27,967 nucleotides of DNA from Lactifluus volemus (GCA_022376515.1 WTXI01000418.1:1-27967); one strand, 5' to 3'. Positions 8,927 to 20,896 are shown, numbered from the stretch's first letter. Made by a program: numbers and translations. The notes: generated by a model not told the origin, from the sequence alone.

Positions 8927-10117
8927 CCAAAACATTTTTGGTTAGGTTTACTGATGACTGGTGCTATGCGGCTCGGGGTAGATGGTCTCTAAACCCCATT
9001 TTTTTGTACAAAATTTTCAAGGCCAAAGACTTCTGGGCGTGTGGATGACGTTCGATGACAAATGGGTTGAGGAGGTTCGTCGTGGACTCAAGCCATGCAC
9101 TGTGTTCATTTGGTATCCACTGCAGTGTATTGTACGTCTCAACTTGAAATGAAAACCCGGCTTGCGTATAGGCAACAATTTGACATCTCAAGTTGCTACA
9201 ACGGCATTCCAAATGATGTTGTCAACAATCTCGACCCCTTGTATTTATAATCTTTATTATCCCCATATGTGATCTCTTCATATACCCAGGCCTTCGGAAG
9301 ATTGGCATAAACTTTACTCCGATAAAGAGGATCACTGCACCTGTTCTGCTGCCATGATTTGGGCTGCTGTTGTTCAGTACTACATCTGTCCAACGACATC
9401 GAGTTATCTGATCATCCTTGGTGGGGATTTCGTATCTACCTGCAAAGATGCTAATAGGAACCCCATCACTTCTTCTCTCAGCGTCTGGATCCAGAGTGGA
9501 TCGTATATTCTCATAGCACTTTCAGAAAATTTCGCGTGCATCGAGAATGCGTTTATGAAAGCGCCCAGGAACATGAAATCACTTGTCGTGGCAATCTTCT
9601 TCTCTACTTCCGCGATTTCCGCCGCCATCAGCGAAGCTCTTAACAGTTTTTCAACTAGTTACCCGACAGACGCCATTAGGGTTATCCACGGATCCACGGC
9701 TCGTATGGAATTATGGTACGATGGCTGTGTTGTCAGGGATTGGCGGCATTCTCTTTCTGGTTTTCGTTCCGTCGGTTGAATGCCGAAGACGCTGGCCTGG
9801 ACAATCTCGGAGAGAATCACTTTGTAATGTAGGATTTAAATAGTAAAGGTCAATGACTGTAAAAGGATAAGAGAGAATGTGCATGTGTCGGTCGCCGTAC
9901 TGTACACGTTCAAACGGGCCTGACTTTGAACTTGCCGCGTCCCACCACCCACGACTCCTTGGACCGGCCACGCTCTTACAACCAACTCCCCGCCCACCTC
10001 ATTGACATTTCTATAGCTACTTCTTTTTACCTGACCGTCTCACCATAGAAGTCTCCCTAATGTTCTCTTCAGCATAATATCCTTTATTCTTGCCCCAGGC
10101 CATTTCATCATATTGCC

Positions 10118-12562
10118 ATGTCTAATGAAGCTCACAAGGCGGACCAGATTGCTTATAGGTACTACACGAAACTCGTATCCGTCGTTCATGCCGCTAGAAC
10201 AACCGCCGATCCCAACCCTCAGGCCAAGGTCGATAAATGGGTGCGTAACCATCCCTATCGCACCTACCACCCTCTCGCACTCACAGGATAGCTCTACTCA
10301 GTTCAACCTCGAAACTCCTGATGCCGAAATTTTCAAAGAGCATCTGAGGCCTTATCGTTCCCTTTCCAACGCACCGAGCCCTTTACCGTTTGAGCTCCAA
10401 GTTCTCCTGTCTATCCCAGATCTCTCCGCAAATCAAGTTCTCGTTTGTCGGGGCGCGGACTCTTCCCGCCTTCGAATAGACCCCACCCCACAATACATTT
10501 TGCTCGAGTCCTGGTCCATTCAGTTTTTGTCCCGGCAGCATGGGAGCAGCAGTGATACCGACTTTGCCCTTTCTACTGTTTACAAGCATGGCATCGGGTT
10601 GTTCAGGAGTCTTTATACGCTCTTGCGCGTTCTCCCGACATGGAAGCTCCACAAGCGATTCCGTCGTCGTCTTGCCATACCTACCAACCGGAATGCCAAC
10701 TTGAACATCGAGCTACGCGTACGCGGTTCCCAAGATCAGGGTAGTGGTATCCTTGGATTTGGTAAGCACCCATTCTAACTTGCCTCCGACACATGCATCC
10801 TCATATCAGCCTCGTGGCTTAGACATGTCTCCGGCGGCGAATGCCCCTCCACTTCTCACCGAGTCACACACGTTCCCGTCCGTCCCTCACCCTTACGGGA
10901 ACATCACTCTATCTGTCCGCTATCTCACCAATCCACACTTCCAACTGGACGAGCTGGAATCTCTCCTTTCGTCTCGCTTCTTTTCACTCGATGAAGGTGC
11001 AGATTTCACTCCGACTCTTGTCAAGAATCAGCAACGAGATTCCCTCTCAAGCTCTCCTGGGAGCTTGCCGTTAAGAACTTCTTTGCCTGCATCTCCACCC
11101 TCATCTGCTTCGTTGGCGGATCGCATGGCTCGACAAGCTGTTCACCCTTCTCAAACCCACTCCCGTACTACGTCTTTTCCCGCTCTGAGCGGCAGTGCTC
11201 GCCCTCCACCAACACAAGGCAGCCGCACCGGGATGACTATCGAAACGGGTGGGATGATCTCCGGCCCGTCCTCCGTTTCATCACGTCATGAGATACCTGC
11301 TATCCCTGCTTCAAGTGCGAGGCTGCGTAGGGAAAGCATGGGTGCCGTATGTTTTCCCTCTTCGAGTGACTTGTGCCTTCCTCATTGTCCACATTTAGGA
11401 TCTTCCATCTTTACCCGGCCCGTTGCCGATTCGTCGCCCGCAGCTAAATCCTCTTAATCCATTCAAGGCCTCGACTCTCTCCTCTGGTTCTCCGTCGCTG
11501 CATTCTCCGTCACCCTCTTTAAGGCAGGCTTCGCCACTTCCCTCCCGCGGCCCTGGAATACCTGCCCTATCCAGCTCTCCCCGAGTACCACCGTCGCCTA
11601 GCAGTTACGGTCGCCTGTCATCCTCCCCGATCGCTCCATTGCGACCTTCTCCTCCCTTCCAGCCTGGAAGCTTAGGTGATCGACGTTCAGTGAGTTCCGC
11701 CGATGGTGGTGGGAGCAGCAGCGTAGGAGGGGTAGGCGGCGAGGGTCGTAAACGTTACTCGACTAGTTTTGGTCATCGGTACAAAGATTCGCTTGGCGGC
11801 GCCAGCGAGGTAAGCGCAGGAAGTACAGATAGGAAGGAAAGAGAGAGCGATAAGGGCGCGGTGAGTATCTTCAACTTTGATTTGTTGCTTTGTTGATTAT
11901 CACCCCAATAGAGCCCATTGCTGTTTGAGGCAAATGCGGACGAGGAAGATCTGTCTGCATTTGTCAACGATACAAGTCAGCCAAAGCCGTTGAACCGCCA
12001 CTATCGCTCCCAGAATCCTGACCCACACCGAGACCCTGTGCTTGCAGGCCAAGTACCAGATTCGTCTGGGCGGCTATCGCGGTCATCCAGCCCTGCTCCT
12101 GGGCCAACGTACGCACGCGAAAGTCCGGACTCGAGCAATGCACTCGGGCTAGGGCTCGCCGCAACAGGCCCACTTCTTACGAGTGAGGATGCAGTCGATG
12201 ACCAATTGCGCCGCATGAACGCGACATTTGTGGCATCACTCGAGATGCTGGGCAGCCCTCGACGTCGCGAGCGGACACAATCGAGTCCGGGACCCGGCCG
12301 CCACGACGGCGAGCACCGGAAACGAAATTCTTCCGGGCCCCGCGTAGAACGGATCAGCGAGATCACGGAAGAGGCAAGTAGGAGTACGAGCGAGAGCGGA
12401 AGTGCCAGTGCGAATCAGATCTCGCGGGAAGATGCAGCACGGGCGCACATGCAGAGTCTAGTGTCGCAACCGAGACCTGGTTCGCGCACGGACAGCATCA
12501 CATCGGAGGAAGTGATCGGCAAGTTGGAACTGGATGATCGACGGCAGAGCATGGGCAGGTGA
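10118..12562 (+). CDS. ATG13: Autophagy-related protein 13 (ATG13)
   Basis: Five exons, 10118-10240, 10302-10761, 10823-11346, 11399-11860 and 11912-12562, join in frame to 739 residues; introns are 51-61 nt. The N-terminal HORMA domain (about 8-270) starts ADQIAYRYYTKLVSVVHAAR and includes QYILLESWSIQF, YKHGIGLFRSLYTLLRVLPTW, an FPSVPHPYGNITLSVRYL strand and LLSSRFFSLDEGADFTPTL. The remaining 450 residues are a Ser/Pro-rich disordered tail, as in fungal Atg13. It contains SPLLFEANADEEDLSAFV, an acidic-hydrophobic motif in the region that in yeast binds Atg17/Atg1. Atg13 activates the Atg1 kinase at the phagophore assembly site and is regulated by TORC1 phosphorylation; the many SP sites here fit that. 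For exon 3, the acceptor at 10822 was chosen over the nearer CAG at 10809 because only it keeps the coding frame. Confidence 0.9.
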
Positions 12563-14574
12563 GGCGGCGGGGAAACTGTCGGACAGGACAATGAAGCCTG
12601 TTTACGCTTGCTTCTTCTCGCCCCCCACGTTTCACCCAACATCCTTACCTTGTCAATTTTTTTGTTTTTAAATATTTATCAGGGTTTGTTCATATGGTTG
12701 TAGCTCATACTCATGCTGATCGTCTACATGTTGTCAATACTCACTACGCATGAGGAGGTGGATCTCCAATAACAGCATTCTTTATCTCAGAGAGTCAGAT
12801 GCGTGGTTTATGTAGGGTCTTGTCCAAGGAACTACGATATCTTGTCCTACTAACTCTTAACTCACCATTCTCCGGGTTAACACGGTACTGAGAGTGTATG
12901 CAGAATCACAAGGAAATATCGAACAGCTTCAGGGGGCGTCGAGGCGATTCCATTCAAAGGCATGATGTTTAAATACGTGGCCCTTGAAGCTTGAAGACTG
13001 ACAACCCTTGGTTCAGGAGAGAACATTATAATCCACCAGGTTCTGTTTTACACCAGGTCGGTATCCCAAAGGATCCTTGCGGGACGACCCGTAAGTTATA
13101 CTGAACCCGGATCCATCGAATTTCCAAGCACTGCTCGATCTCTTCCGGGGTGGGCTCCCTTGAACACCAAAGTTCACAGTTTCAGAGTATGCAAACATGT
13201 GCGAACTTGAACCAACTATAGTTACTGTTACTCTAACCGCACTCATAACCGGACCGCTGTTTAAATAATATTTGACGATGAGAATCCAATATCCCCAGTA
13301 GGACCTCCACGGGGAGATGTTGTGATGTTAGGCGATCGTCCGGATCAGTCGCGACTACTAGTCCCCGAAAGCATATCCGATTGAACGGCAAATACTGTTC
13401 TTCGACGTCGCAGATCAATCTGGAGAAGTGCAGACCGCGGAGAGTAGAGGGCCAACATGTGAGTGTAATGTTGAGATACCATAGGAATGGTGCAGCCAAA
13501 CCAGCAGCAAAAGCGCTTCGAAGAATGCTTCGCTACCTTGGAAAGTAAAATGGGACAGTTTAAGAGTGGGACAAATTTTCCTGTCCCCTCTGGGGTGTCT
13601 GGGACGTCCGAGTCAGCAGCAGGATCAGTGTATGAACGCACAAATAGCAACAGGCGACGCAGGCTAGGCATGCCTTGCAGATGAGTGGGGAACAACCCGG
13701 CGGATAGCGGGCAGAGGATGTAGACGGAAGGATAAGGCGAGCACTACATTTCGCCATCATGATCTCGACAGATGTGTGCAAGTTTGGACCGCTGTTCCAC
13801 TCATAAGTAGGGTCTAGTTCAAAGCCTTACGTCATTGAACATATGAATTCTCTCAGCTTCTCAGATGAGCGACGACAATCACGGAACCAGCCTGAGATGG
13901 CACTGTGGGGGTTCTGTTTGTGTGGACCCGCGGAAAGAAGTTGACGATAACGATTAAATATCTCCAATCGGAAAGTCCATAGTTATGACAGGCAATCGCT
14001 CGGGATCGCCTGAACGCTTTGCAATTAGCTGAGAATACTGGAGGAGCAAATAGTGTTGTTTTCACATACTAGTGGGGACTGGTGACAGAACTTTGCAAAG
14101 CTAATTCGAGATTCAGGCACCTCGTCGCCTTAGAAAGGGAAGACAGGTGCACGAGCCACGAGTGCAATCACCTGCACCACACTGCGCTCGTCTGTATCGA
14201 CGATGTCATATGATTCCGCGTGAATTCCTCGTGATGAGCCTCTTTCCAGCGACTGAGAATACTACACTACTGTAGGGTTGAACGACGTAGCGTGGGATGG
14301 GACCGTGACCTCCCGGGAATTACTAGCCGCATAGTGAATTATCGCAAGCTCCACGCTCTGACGCTGACTCCGATTCTACATTACGTCCTTCTACTAGTAA
14401 GGTAGCTACGCAAGCCAGGCTCAAGATAGGGCCAGTTGGCCGTCTCCATTTACGGATTTGCGTTCACCAACATAAGAACCACGTCAGATCAGATCTTCCC
14501 CGGCCTGGCCTATAACTGACCCGACCGTCGCTCGTATCGCGGCTAACCCCCGGGCCCGTCCCCGCCAGGCCAAC
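12563..14574. other. 2-kb region without a convincing gene
   Basis: After the ATG13 stop there is a T-rich probable 3' UTR to about 12700. The rest shows no recognisable exon chain. On the minus strand, 13695-13345, 13499-13233 and 13246-13013 carry adjoining open frames with fairly protein-like composition (for example HLPVEVLLGIL, which faintly recalls an F-box start, and VRVTVTIVGSSSHMFAYSETVNFG). They lack a shared start, a consistent splice plan or a family motif I can name, so they could be remnants of a decayed gene. The last few hundred bases should hold the promoter of the ECM14-like gene. No repeats or RNA genes were seen. Confidence 0.4.
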
Positions 14575-16494
14575 ATGCTCCTGCTGTCGTTGTCGTTGGC
14601 TTTTACCTTACTGTATTACTCCTCTGCTCTCCGCTCATGGGCCATCCCCTTGGAGAGTGATGGGGGCATTCTTTACCGTTTCTCTCCCACTTCAAGCAAT
14701 GAGACTGAGGAGTTGCTTGCGTGGGCAGAGGTGCGTGAGCTTTTATACCGCCACAAGCAGTCAAAATGAAATGGTTTCTATCAGCTACGTGTATGGGATT
14801 TGTGGCAAATAAGCCATTCTCACGTCGATATCTACTTCCCTCGCCGTACCGTTGCTGAGGTGGAGCTTAGTCTTCTGCCCTTCCATCTCTCCCCAACTTC
14901 TAGCCATCACATTGACAAGGGGACGACTTCACGTACGCATGCTGGCACCATCAAACACGCGTCGTTTAGTGAAGACCAGCACTGGGATGTTGCATCGCCT
15001 TCCAATGCTACTTTCCATTCACAATACCACCCCCTCGACGAGATCAACACTTTTGTTCGTGACCTCGCTAACGCCTATCCGCAACAGGTCTCCATTATCC
15101 CTTTGGGACATAGCGGGGAGGGAAGGGAGATGTTTGCACTCGAGATAACTTCAGGCGCTTCCGCCGGACATGTGTCACACGACCCAAATTCACAGATCGT
15201 GTTCGACAAGAAAGGGAAACAAAGTAACGCCAAGCCGCGCTGCGGGTTCCTTATCACAGGCGCGCAACACGCTCGCGAGGTCTATTTCTCATCCCTTATA
15301 TTCTCTTTCTTCTCACTCACATCTTCATAGTGGATTGCCTCTGCGTCCGCGTTATACATCGCCCACGCCCTTTTGGCTGATTCATCAGAAGAATTTTCTC
15401 TCGCACGCCTTCTTAAGCGACACGTAAATTGGATCCATCTCGCAAATCGGATCGGCACTAAATTATCAACCCCAGAACTTTTACATAATCCCTGTTCCAA
15501 ACCCTGATGGGTATTTGTACACTTGGGAGAATGACCGCTTTTGGTGCATCCACTCTCTCACATGCATCCCTTTTCGGACCTTATTCTTTTCGCAGGTATA
15601 AAAATCGCTTTCAGGTTGGCCCCAAGGCTCGCTGTGTTGGGATTGACATGAATAGGTACGCGGGAACTGCTTATCCCCAGACCTTTTCACAAATTTCGAT
15701 TATAGGAACTGGGTTCGCTTTCTTCTTCACAAGCTGACTTTTTCCGAAATCTGATACAAAACAGGGGTACAAATGGAAGACCAGCTCAAATTCGTTGTCG
15801 GGTCCGGAGGAGGACCCTTGCTCGCACTGGTTTCCCGGACAACGCCCATTTCAAGCCCCTGAGGTCAACAATATGGAAAACTATTTTTCACACCTCCCAC
15901 GCTTGAAAGGGTTCCTCGATCTGCGAAGCTACGGGCAGATGCGTTAGTACCTCTTCAGTGGCTTATAGTTGTGTACTGACAACATCGTTTGCAGTCTCTA
16001 CCCCGTTCTCTCATTCGTGCAAAAAAGATCCGAAGGATGCTGAGGACCAGTTGGAAGCTATTTCAGGTGCCGCCCATGCTATGAAGAAATCGCATGGAAC
16101 AATATTTACCGTAAGCTTAGTACCCTACCTCTGAGCCTCGGGTTAACACTCTGAATCCCAGACGGGGCCGCTATGTTCAACACTGTATAGGTCAGTTAAT
16201 TACACCTTTTTTTCCGACCAAGCGTCTCTGATACCATGATCCTTTCAGGGCTCCTGGGAACATTGTCGATTGGGTATATAAAAAGACAGGCGTTAAATAT
16301 TCGTTCGCTGCGCACCTGCGAGACACTGGTACTGTGAGTCTTGTCTATCCCGAGGTTTGACCAAGTACTTTGGACTTAGTCTACTTCAGTATGGTTTTGC
16401 GCTCCCTGAGCAATGGATACGTCCCGTCGGCGAAGAATCCGCGAGAATGGTCGAATCCTTGGCTGACTTTATCGCGGACAAGGAGTGTCACTGA
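14575..16494 (+). CDS. ECM14: ECM14-like secreted M14 metallocarboxypeptidase homolog, probably inactive
   Basis: Eleven exons (14575-14730, 14785-15279, 15331-15423, 15476-15543, 15596-15655, 15706-15712, 15765-15942, 15995-16110, 16162-16190, 16249-16333, 16390-16494) give 463 residues. A hydrophobic signal peptide (about 1-23) is followed by a propeptide-like region (LRVWDLWQISHSHVDIYFP) and an M14A domain from about 145. Kept motifs are QHAREW (zinc ligands His and Glu), IIPVPNPDGY, GIDMNRNWGYKW and LRDTGTYGFALPEQW. Two catalytic positions differ: the third zinc ligand, His in the usual HSYSQ, is Arg (LRSYGQ), and the general base, Glu in ELRDTG, is His (HLRDTG). Fungal Ecm14 proteins are known pseudo-peptidases that lack that Glu, so this assignment is preferred over an active carboxypeptidase A. 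Exon 6 is a 7-nt microexon. The gene is convergent with the minus-strand ArAE gene. Confidence 0.82.
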
Positions 16495-16865
16495 ATTCTG
16501 TCGAACCTTCAAATCTGGGTTTTCGTGTCCCAACGGGCTCGTCGTCTACCCATGGTCGATGTCATCCTTCGACATGCCATGGCTCTGGATCTATTCATGT
16601 ACATCAGCATCGTTGATTTGGTGAACTACGAGGTGTAGCCAAAAATGTAAGTGAGAGATGTTTTGCCAGCCGAGTATCTTCTTGGCCTGTGTGAATACCA
16701 AATTGCAGCACCAGATTTGGGACGATAACTTGATTCACGTGAATTTGTGCTCGAATTTTGACGTGATCCGAGTTCTTGTGTGTGGGAGGATGCAGCAATT
16801 ATGAGAACCCATTATTGTGAATTATGTAGCTGTGCATGTAGGTAACACAACCAGACCTGAAACCC
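16495..16865. other. Intergenic region between convergent genes
   Basis: This 371-bp stretch separates the 3' ends of the ECM14-like gene (plus strand) and the left ArAE-type gene (minus strand). It should hold both 3' UTRs. Short ORFs here look like chance frames, and no strong hairpin terminator-like or repeat structure was seen. Confidence 0.5.
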
Positions 16866-19800
16866 TTAAACCTCTTCCCTATCACTCTTTTCGCTTTCAA
16901 TAAGTGGTTGTCGTTCAATAACCGTATCCATTTGTGATAAACTGCTCTGATAAGCTGCCTGCTTCGACTTGTGCAGGAGCTTCCACCTCTCGAAACCGCG
17001 AAAGGGTACTTCCCCGCAAAGCCTACGCGTGATATTACGAAGCTCGTCCAGGCACTGCACATACGCACTATTAACACCAACGTCCTGGTGGATACCTTTA
17101 GAACACGTACCAGCATCAATTGGTAAACCGCGATGACCGCCGATGTATAGAACATATGATCGAGCGACTGAAGCTGGTCTGGGCCTATCTCACTAGGCCC
17201 ATCAAGGTCGGGATTCGCGAATTCCCCTATTCGATGATGGAGGAGTAGGCGGTCTAATAGCGTGTCGGGAAGGATGGCATGCATGGGTTCGCCCGTCCGA
17301 AGGGACTGCGACACTGATGTGAAAACCGACACAATGTCGGTAATCTCGTGCAGAATAAGCATTGAATATGTATGGAAGAGGAATAGCGTACGAAGTTTGG
17401 GTCAACGACTCTGGTGTCGTGTAGGAGGGACAATCGCCACTTGGTATCGAGCTTCCAAAGTGTTCCGCCGAGCTTGCAGGCGACTATCAGATTACGATAT
17501 TATGTCTTCTCGGTACCACACACCTGAGACAGCACCGCAACTATCTCCTCCTGAACCTCGGTTAACTTGGCATACTCCTCCTGTGGCCAACGTCCCCGGA
17601 TCCCTCCTTCCCAAGATGCAATCATCATGTACTGCTTGCTTGCCATAATTTGGAGAGTGACGGTGATGGCCCGTGCTCTGAACGCCCTGACCCAATTTGA
17701 TGATGCAAATGAGCTGTCCTTACCCGCGTCGTTCTCTGTGATCCAAGCAGACATAAGTGTGGTGTACACATGACCAAGGCCATCAATTGACGCGGCTGCA
17801 CGCAGGCGCACAGCCTTTCGTCCGGACTTTGGCGGGAGCATCATAATGACGAAAGAAGCCGCACAGCCTGTGATGCCCCATCAACACAGAAAGCAAAACA
17901 GTGGATTCGCATACCAATCATAACGAGGGTCCATCGGCGCCACGAGGCACTCCAGCCAATACCAGGATTAGAAAGCACAGGCAAGTGACCATCGATCCAC
18001 GAGTATCCTACGATGAGGGTCACTGTGACCTAATCCGAGTGAGGGAGGGGTAAACCGAGTGACATTGAATACATACTGTGCCTAGAATCACGCTTTGTAT
18101 ATATTTCGCCGGAGCGAACAGCCTAACGAACATGACAGGAATAGTGAAGAGCGCGTAGCTGGCGGCGAGCCCGTATGGGTTGCCATTTCCGCCGCCGTTC
18201 CCTGAAACCTCAAATGAACAATGCTTGCCGCAAATTGGCGTAACACGCCTACCAATATACCAAATAAGCAGGCCAGTGATTAGTCCTAGAAATGTGGCCA
18301 CGATTCGGGTGATGTAGCTACACGAGGACGCATTAGGTCGTGCAAGGCTCGAGGTCCGTGAACTACGCACTTGTACAGCTGGTCACCTGCATAGACTGAC
18401 AGGATGGTCTGCGCCATGATCAAAGCCCTAACGCAGCCTCAGTGAATGGGAAATTGGTGCAATCAACGAAACGCTTCACCAAACGCCCTTGTTTACATAA
18501 TAGAAGTCTGAACTCCATCAATCACCGAAGGGGAGGAGCACTAAATAACACTTACGAGCACTATGCTTGAATACAGCCGGAAGCCAGAGCAGAATAGTGA
18601 GGACAACATATCGGAAGACGAACTTGGAGCCATCGCCTCTCAGTACATCCATGAGAGACGAGGATTATGACGCACGACCGCTTCCGCTGTTCCCGCCCAC
18701 TTGATGACGTGATGTAGCAAATTCATGAACCTCTGGAATAGATTCGTAGGTGGGTGGCTGTCCGGATCCAAATCTGGAGCATTCCGGTTCGTAGTGCACC
18801 AAACTGAAGTCGATACGAATACTCACGGTGATGATCTTCTTCGATGTCATCCTCGTCCTCATCACACTCGTCGGTCCTTTCCTCCTCGCCGAAAGCCTGT
18901 TCTTCGTTTTTTCGGCGCCCCTTGAGCACCGCCTTCACTACGTGCCTCAGACTTGAGGGAGCCCATAGGCGAACCTTTCGTCGTCGTGCACTTGTTTCGG
19001 CCACAGTTTGTACGAGCGAGAGTACCACATCCCCGATTATCACGGTCGTTGAGCCAAACACGTATCCAAGATAAAGACTTCTAAGAGGCACGTCTGCTCG
19101 GGGTTTGTTTCCATAAGCGACAGCGATAGCATTAGGGCCGCGCGACTTGAAGCTTTCCAATGCCGCTCCGAGCTTGTCCCTGGCCGCGTCGAGGCGTTCC
19201 TCCAATGGAGCTATAGGCCCAGAGCGTGAGAACAGTCGGTCGCTGTTGATTGCGTTGATCAGAGCCTGGATAGCTGCTACTCCTTCGATAGTTGCGGCAC
19301 GGAGGTCAGCCGTCGCGTCCCGCACATGTGGAAGAACCTCGGTAAGCGTGAGTTTCAAAGAGGACTCGCGGGTTAGGTCCGGGCTGAAAACGTGGTGTAG
19401 AAGGTGTGTGTCGGAGGAAACCGTCGCCGGCGCCGGTACGTTGGCAAACGCCTCGGGTGGAGAGGGTACACCATGGAGGTGTTTGACGAAACTTAGCAAT
19501 CCATCTGGACGACCGTTAGGGCCGGGGACCTAGAGCCAAGTAATGATACGTACTGATACGTGCAACGACGGCAAGAATTGGACCGGCAAGGCCGAATACA
19601 TCATCGCCGCTCCAATGCCCAATACTGAATTCGCTTTGAAGGTAAATTGTCAATCCCGTCACTGAAAATTGGGCCGTGAATACCATTGTGCAGGGAATAG
19701 TAAGATGATATTCACGATTTTGGTACATCGTCATGACCGCAACGCGTGTCGCTATCAGCCCCTTCAACTTCGGACATCCTGGGCCGAAGTCGCCAGGCAT

Positions 19801-20896
19801 AGGAGATAGCACATCATCTAGCGATGAAAGCAATGCCTTGACCTTGTCAAGAATGGTGGATACCAAGCCAAGGTATGCGTGGTTTACTGTCTCGGGGAAG
19901 AGTACACAACAACAGAAAAGTGCGATGGCAAGATAACTAGACGAAGCGATGAGGACACTGTTAAGGATCTTGTAGTTTGCAAAGGGGTAGAGTGGGCCGA
20001 TAGTCTGAGAGAAGGGCAATGAGGTGGATCAGGTGAGCCAGAGATATCCACATACGCAGAAAATATCAAGGGCGATGGTTCCAAAGATGGAGAAAAAGAC
20101 GAATTGAGGGCTATATGCACGGGCAGTGGCAAATATCGCGACACCGATGCCCAAGAAAACACCGAACATGACGGAGGAACTGCAAGGAATTCAGACAGTA
20201 AACAAGTCGTTGCGAATACCAGCTGACTTGGTGTCCAGAAAGTCGCCTTGAAAGACCTCAATTTTGTACAGTTGATCTGGGTTCACAGAACCTTGCGAGC
20301 TGGGTTTATGATCAGAACACAAGAAGGTTGTCATACAGTTCATGAAGTGACTGACCTAGCAGGGGCTTTTTGCAACGTCGACTGGATGAGGAGCTGAGAG
20401 CGCACTGCAAGAGCTGCCTTCATCCCGGCTGATCCGATGCCCCAGCCAGTCAGGAGTCCGAGCAGCGATTGGAGGACAAGCTGAGTCCAGGCAATGTGGG
20501 TAAACAAGTGTAGTTTTTTGAGAATTGGCACGTACAAATATGTAGATTTGCACTGGGGCAAAAGGGGGGAGGAACATGGAAAATAACGTCCCGAAGTACG
20601 CACTACATGCGTGTGGATATTATAAGCGCAACGAATTTGAGGAAAGCGAAATCAACAAACAGATTCCCAATTGTCCGAAGCGATTGATTAGGCAACATAA
20701 GGATAAGTGAAGCCCAGCCCGCGAGCCATGACCGAAAGAGAATCTTTTGTGACTTCCTCTGGCGGATGTTATTGATTACCCATGGCTGGGGACGTATGAA
20801 GTCCCAAACGGCGTGCGCCAAGTTGGATATACGAGAGACATGCGGCTTGGTGGGCGTGCTCGCTTGAGACGACGAAGGCTCTGACTCTGACTTCAT
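16866..20896 (-). CDS. ArAE/BRE4-like 12-TM membrane protein, left copy
   Basis: Nineteen exons join in frame to 1033 residues: 20896-20661, 20602-20536, 20480-20356, 20299-20228, 20179-20056, 20004-19716, 19661-19554, 19504-18827, 18773-18676, 18622-18556, 18507-18480, 18427-18371, 18317-18253, 18201-18077, 18029-17915, 17867-17524, 17472-17392, 17344-17111, 17054-16866. Introns are 47-66 nt. The N-terminal half has about six membrane spans (LFRSWLAGWASLILMLP to FETVNHAYLGL region), then a soluble helical region (about 330-560) with an acidic stretch. A second six-span block follows (FYYVNKGVWALIMAQTILSVYAGD to RRWTLVMIG), and a DUF2421-like C-terminal domain with SLRTGEPMHAILP. This is the layout of fungal putative ER/plasma-membrane transporters related to yeast Bre4 and the fusaric-acid-resistance (FUSC) proteins. 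The substrate is unknown. The exon 9/10 junction is the least certain splice. It is paralogous to and divergent from the gene at 22613. Confidence 0.85.

Larger units (their letters stand above)
8698..8957. mobile_element. MITE-like insertion in the transporter pseudogene
   Basis: About 260 bp of AT-rich sequence interrupts the pseudogene. The intact paralog reads AAGGTCTGGTGCTATG at the corresponding place (complement of 6890-6905). In the pseudogene AAGGTCTG is followed by the insert and then CTGGTGCTATG, so CTG is a likely 3-bp target-site duplication. The insert has perfect 10-bp terminal inverted repeats, CATCAGTAAA at 8698-8707 and TTTACTGATG at 8947-8956. It contains three internal inverted repeats and no coding capacity. 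This fits a non-autonomous DNA transposon. The superfamily cannot be fixed: a 3-bp duplication is known from CACTA and PIF/Harbinger types, but the termini match neither signature as I know them. Confidence 0.8.
8518..9835 (+). pseudogene. 5'-truncated, disrupted copy of the neighbouring PTR2-type transporter
   Basis: Plus-strand sequence matches the intact minus-strand gene almost base for base in long blocks. It begins in the intact gene's intron 6 (near 7170), then follows exons 7-11 to the C-terminal LNAEDAGLDNLGE. Exons 1-6 are absent. Several internal deletions remove pieces around the exon 7/8 junction (about 8560-8630) and around 9130-9240. Frames are broken and stops appear. At 8698-8957 a 260-bp insertion splits exon 8. 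The best-kept block is 9354-9640 (MIWAAVVQYYIC, then FVSTCKDAN, IQSGSYILIALSENF, FMKAPRNMKS), including the intron remnant. It cannot encode a transporter because the first half of the protein is missing. The arrangement is an inverted, head-to-head partial duplication. Confidence 0.9.

Noticed and set aside
9354..9779. 141-aa plus-strand open frame that could be taken for a short membrane protein gene
   Set aside because: It is the best-preserved part of the transporter pseudogene (exons 9-11 plus an intron remnant) and lacks the first half of the protein.
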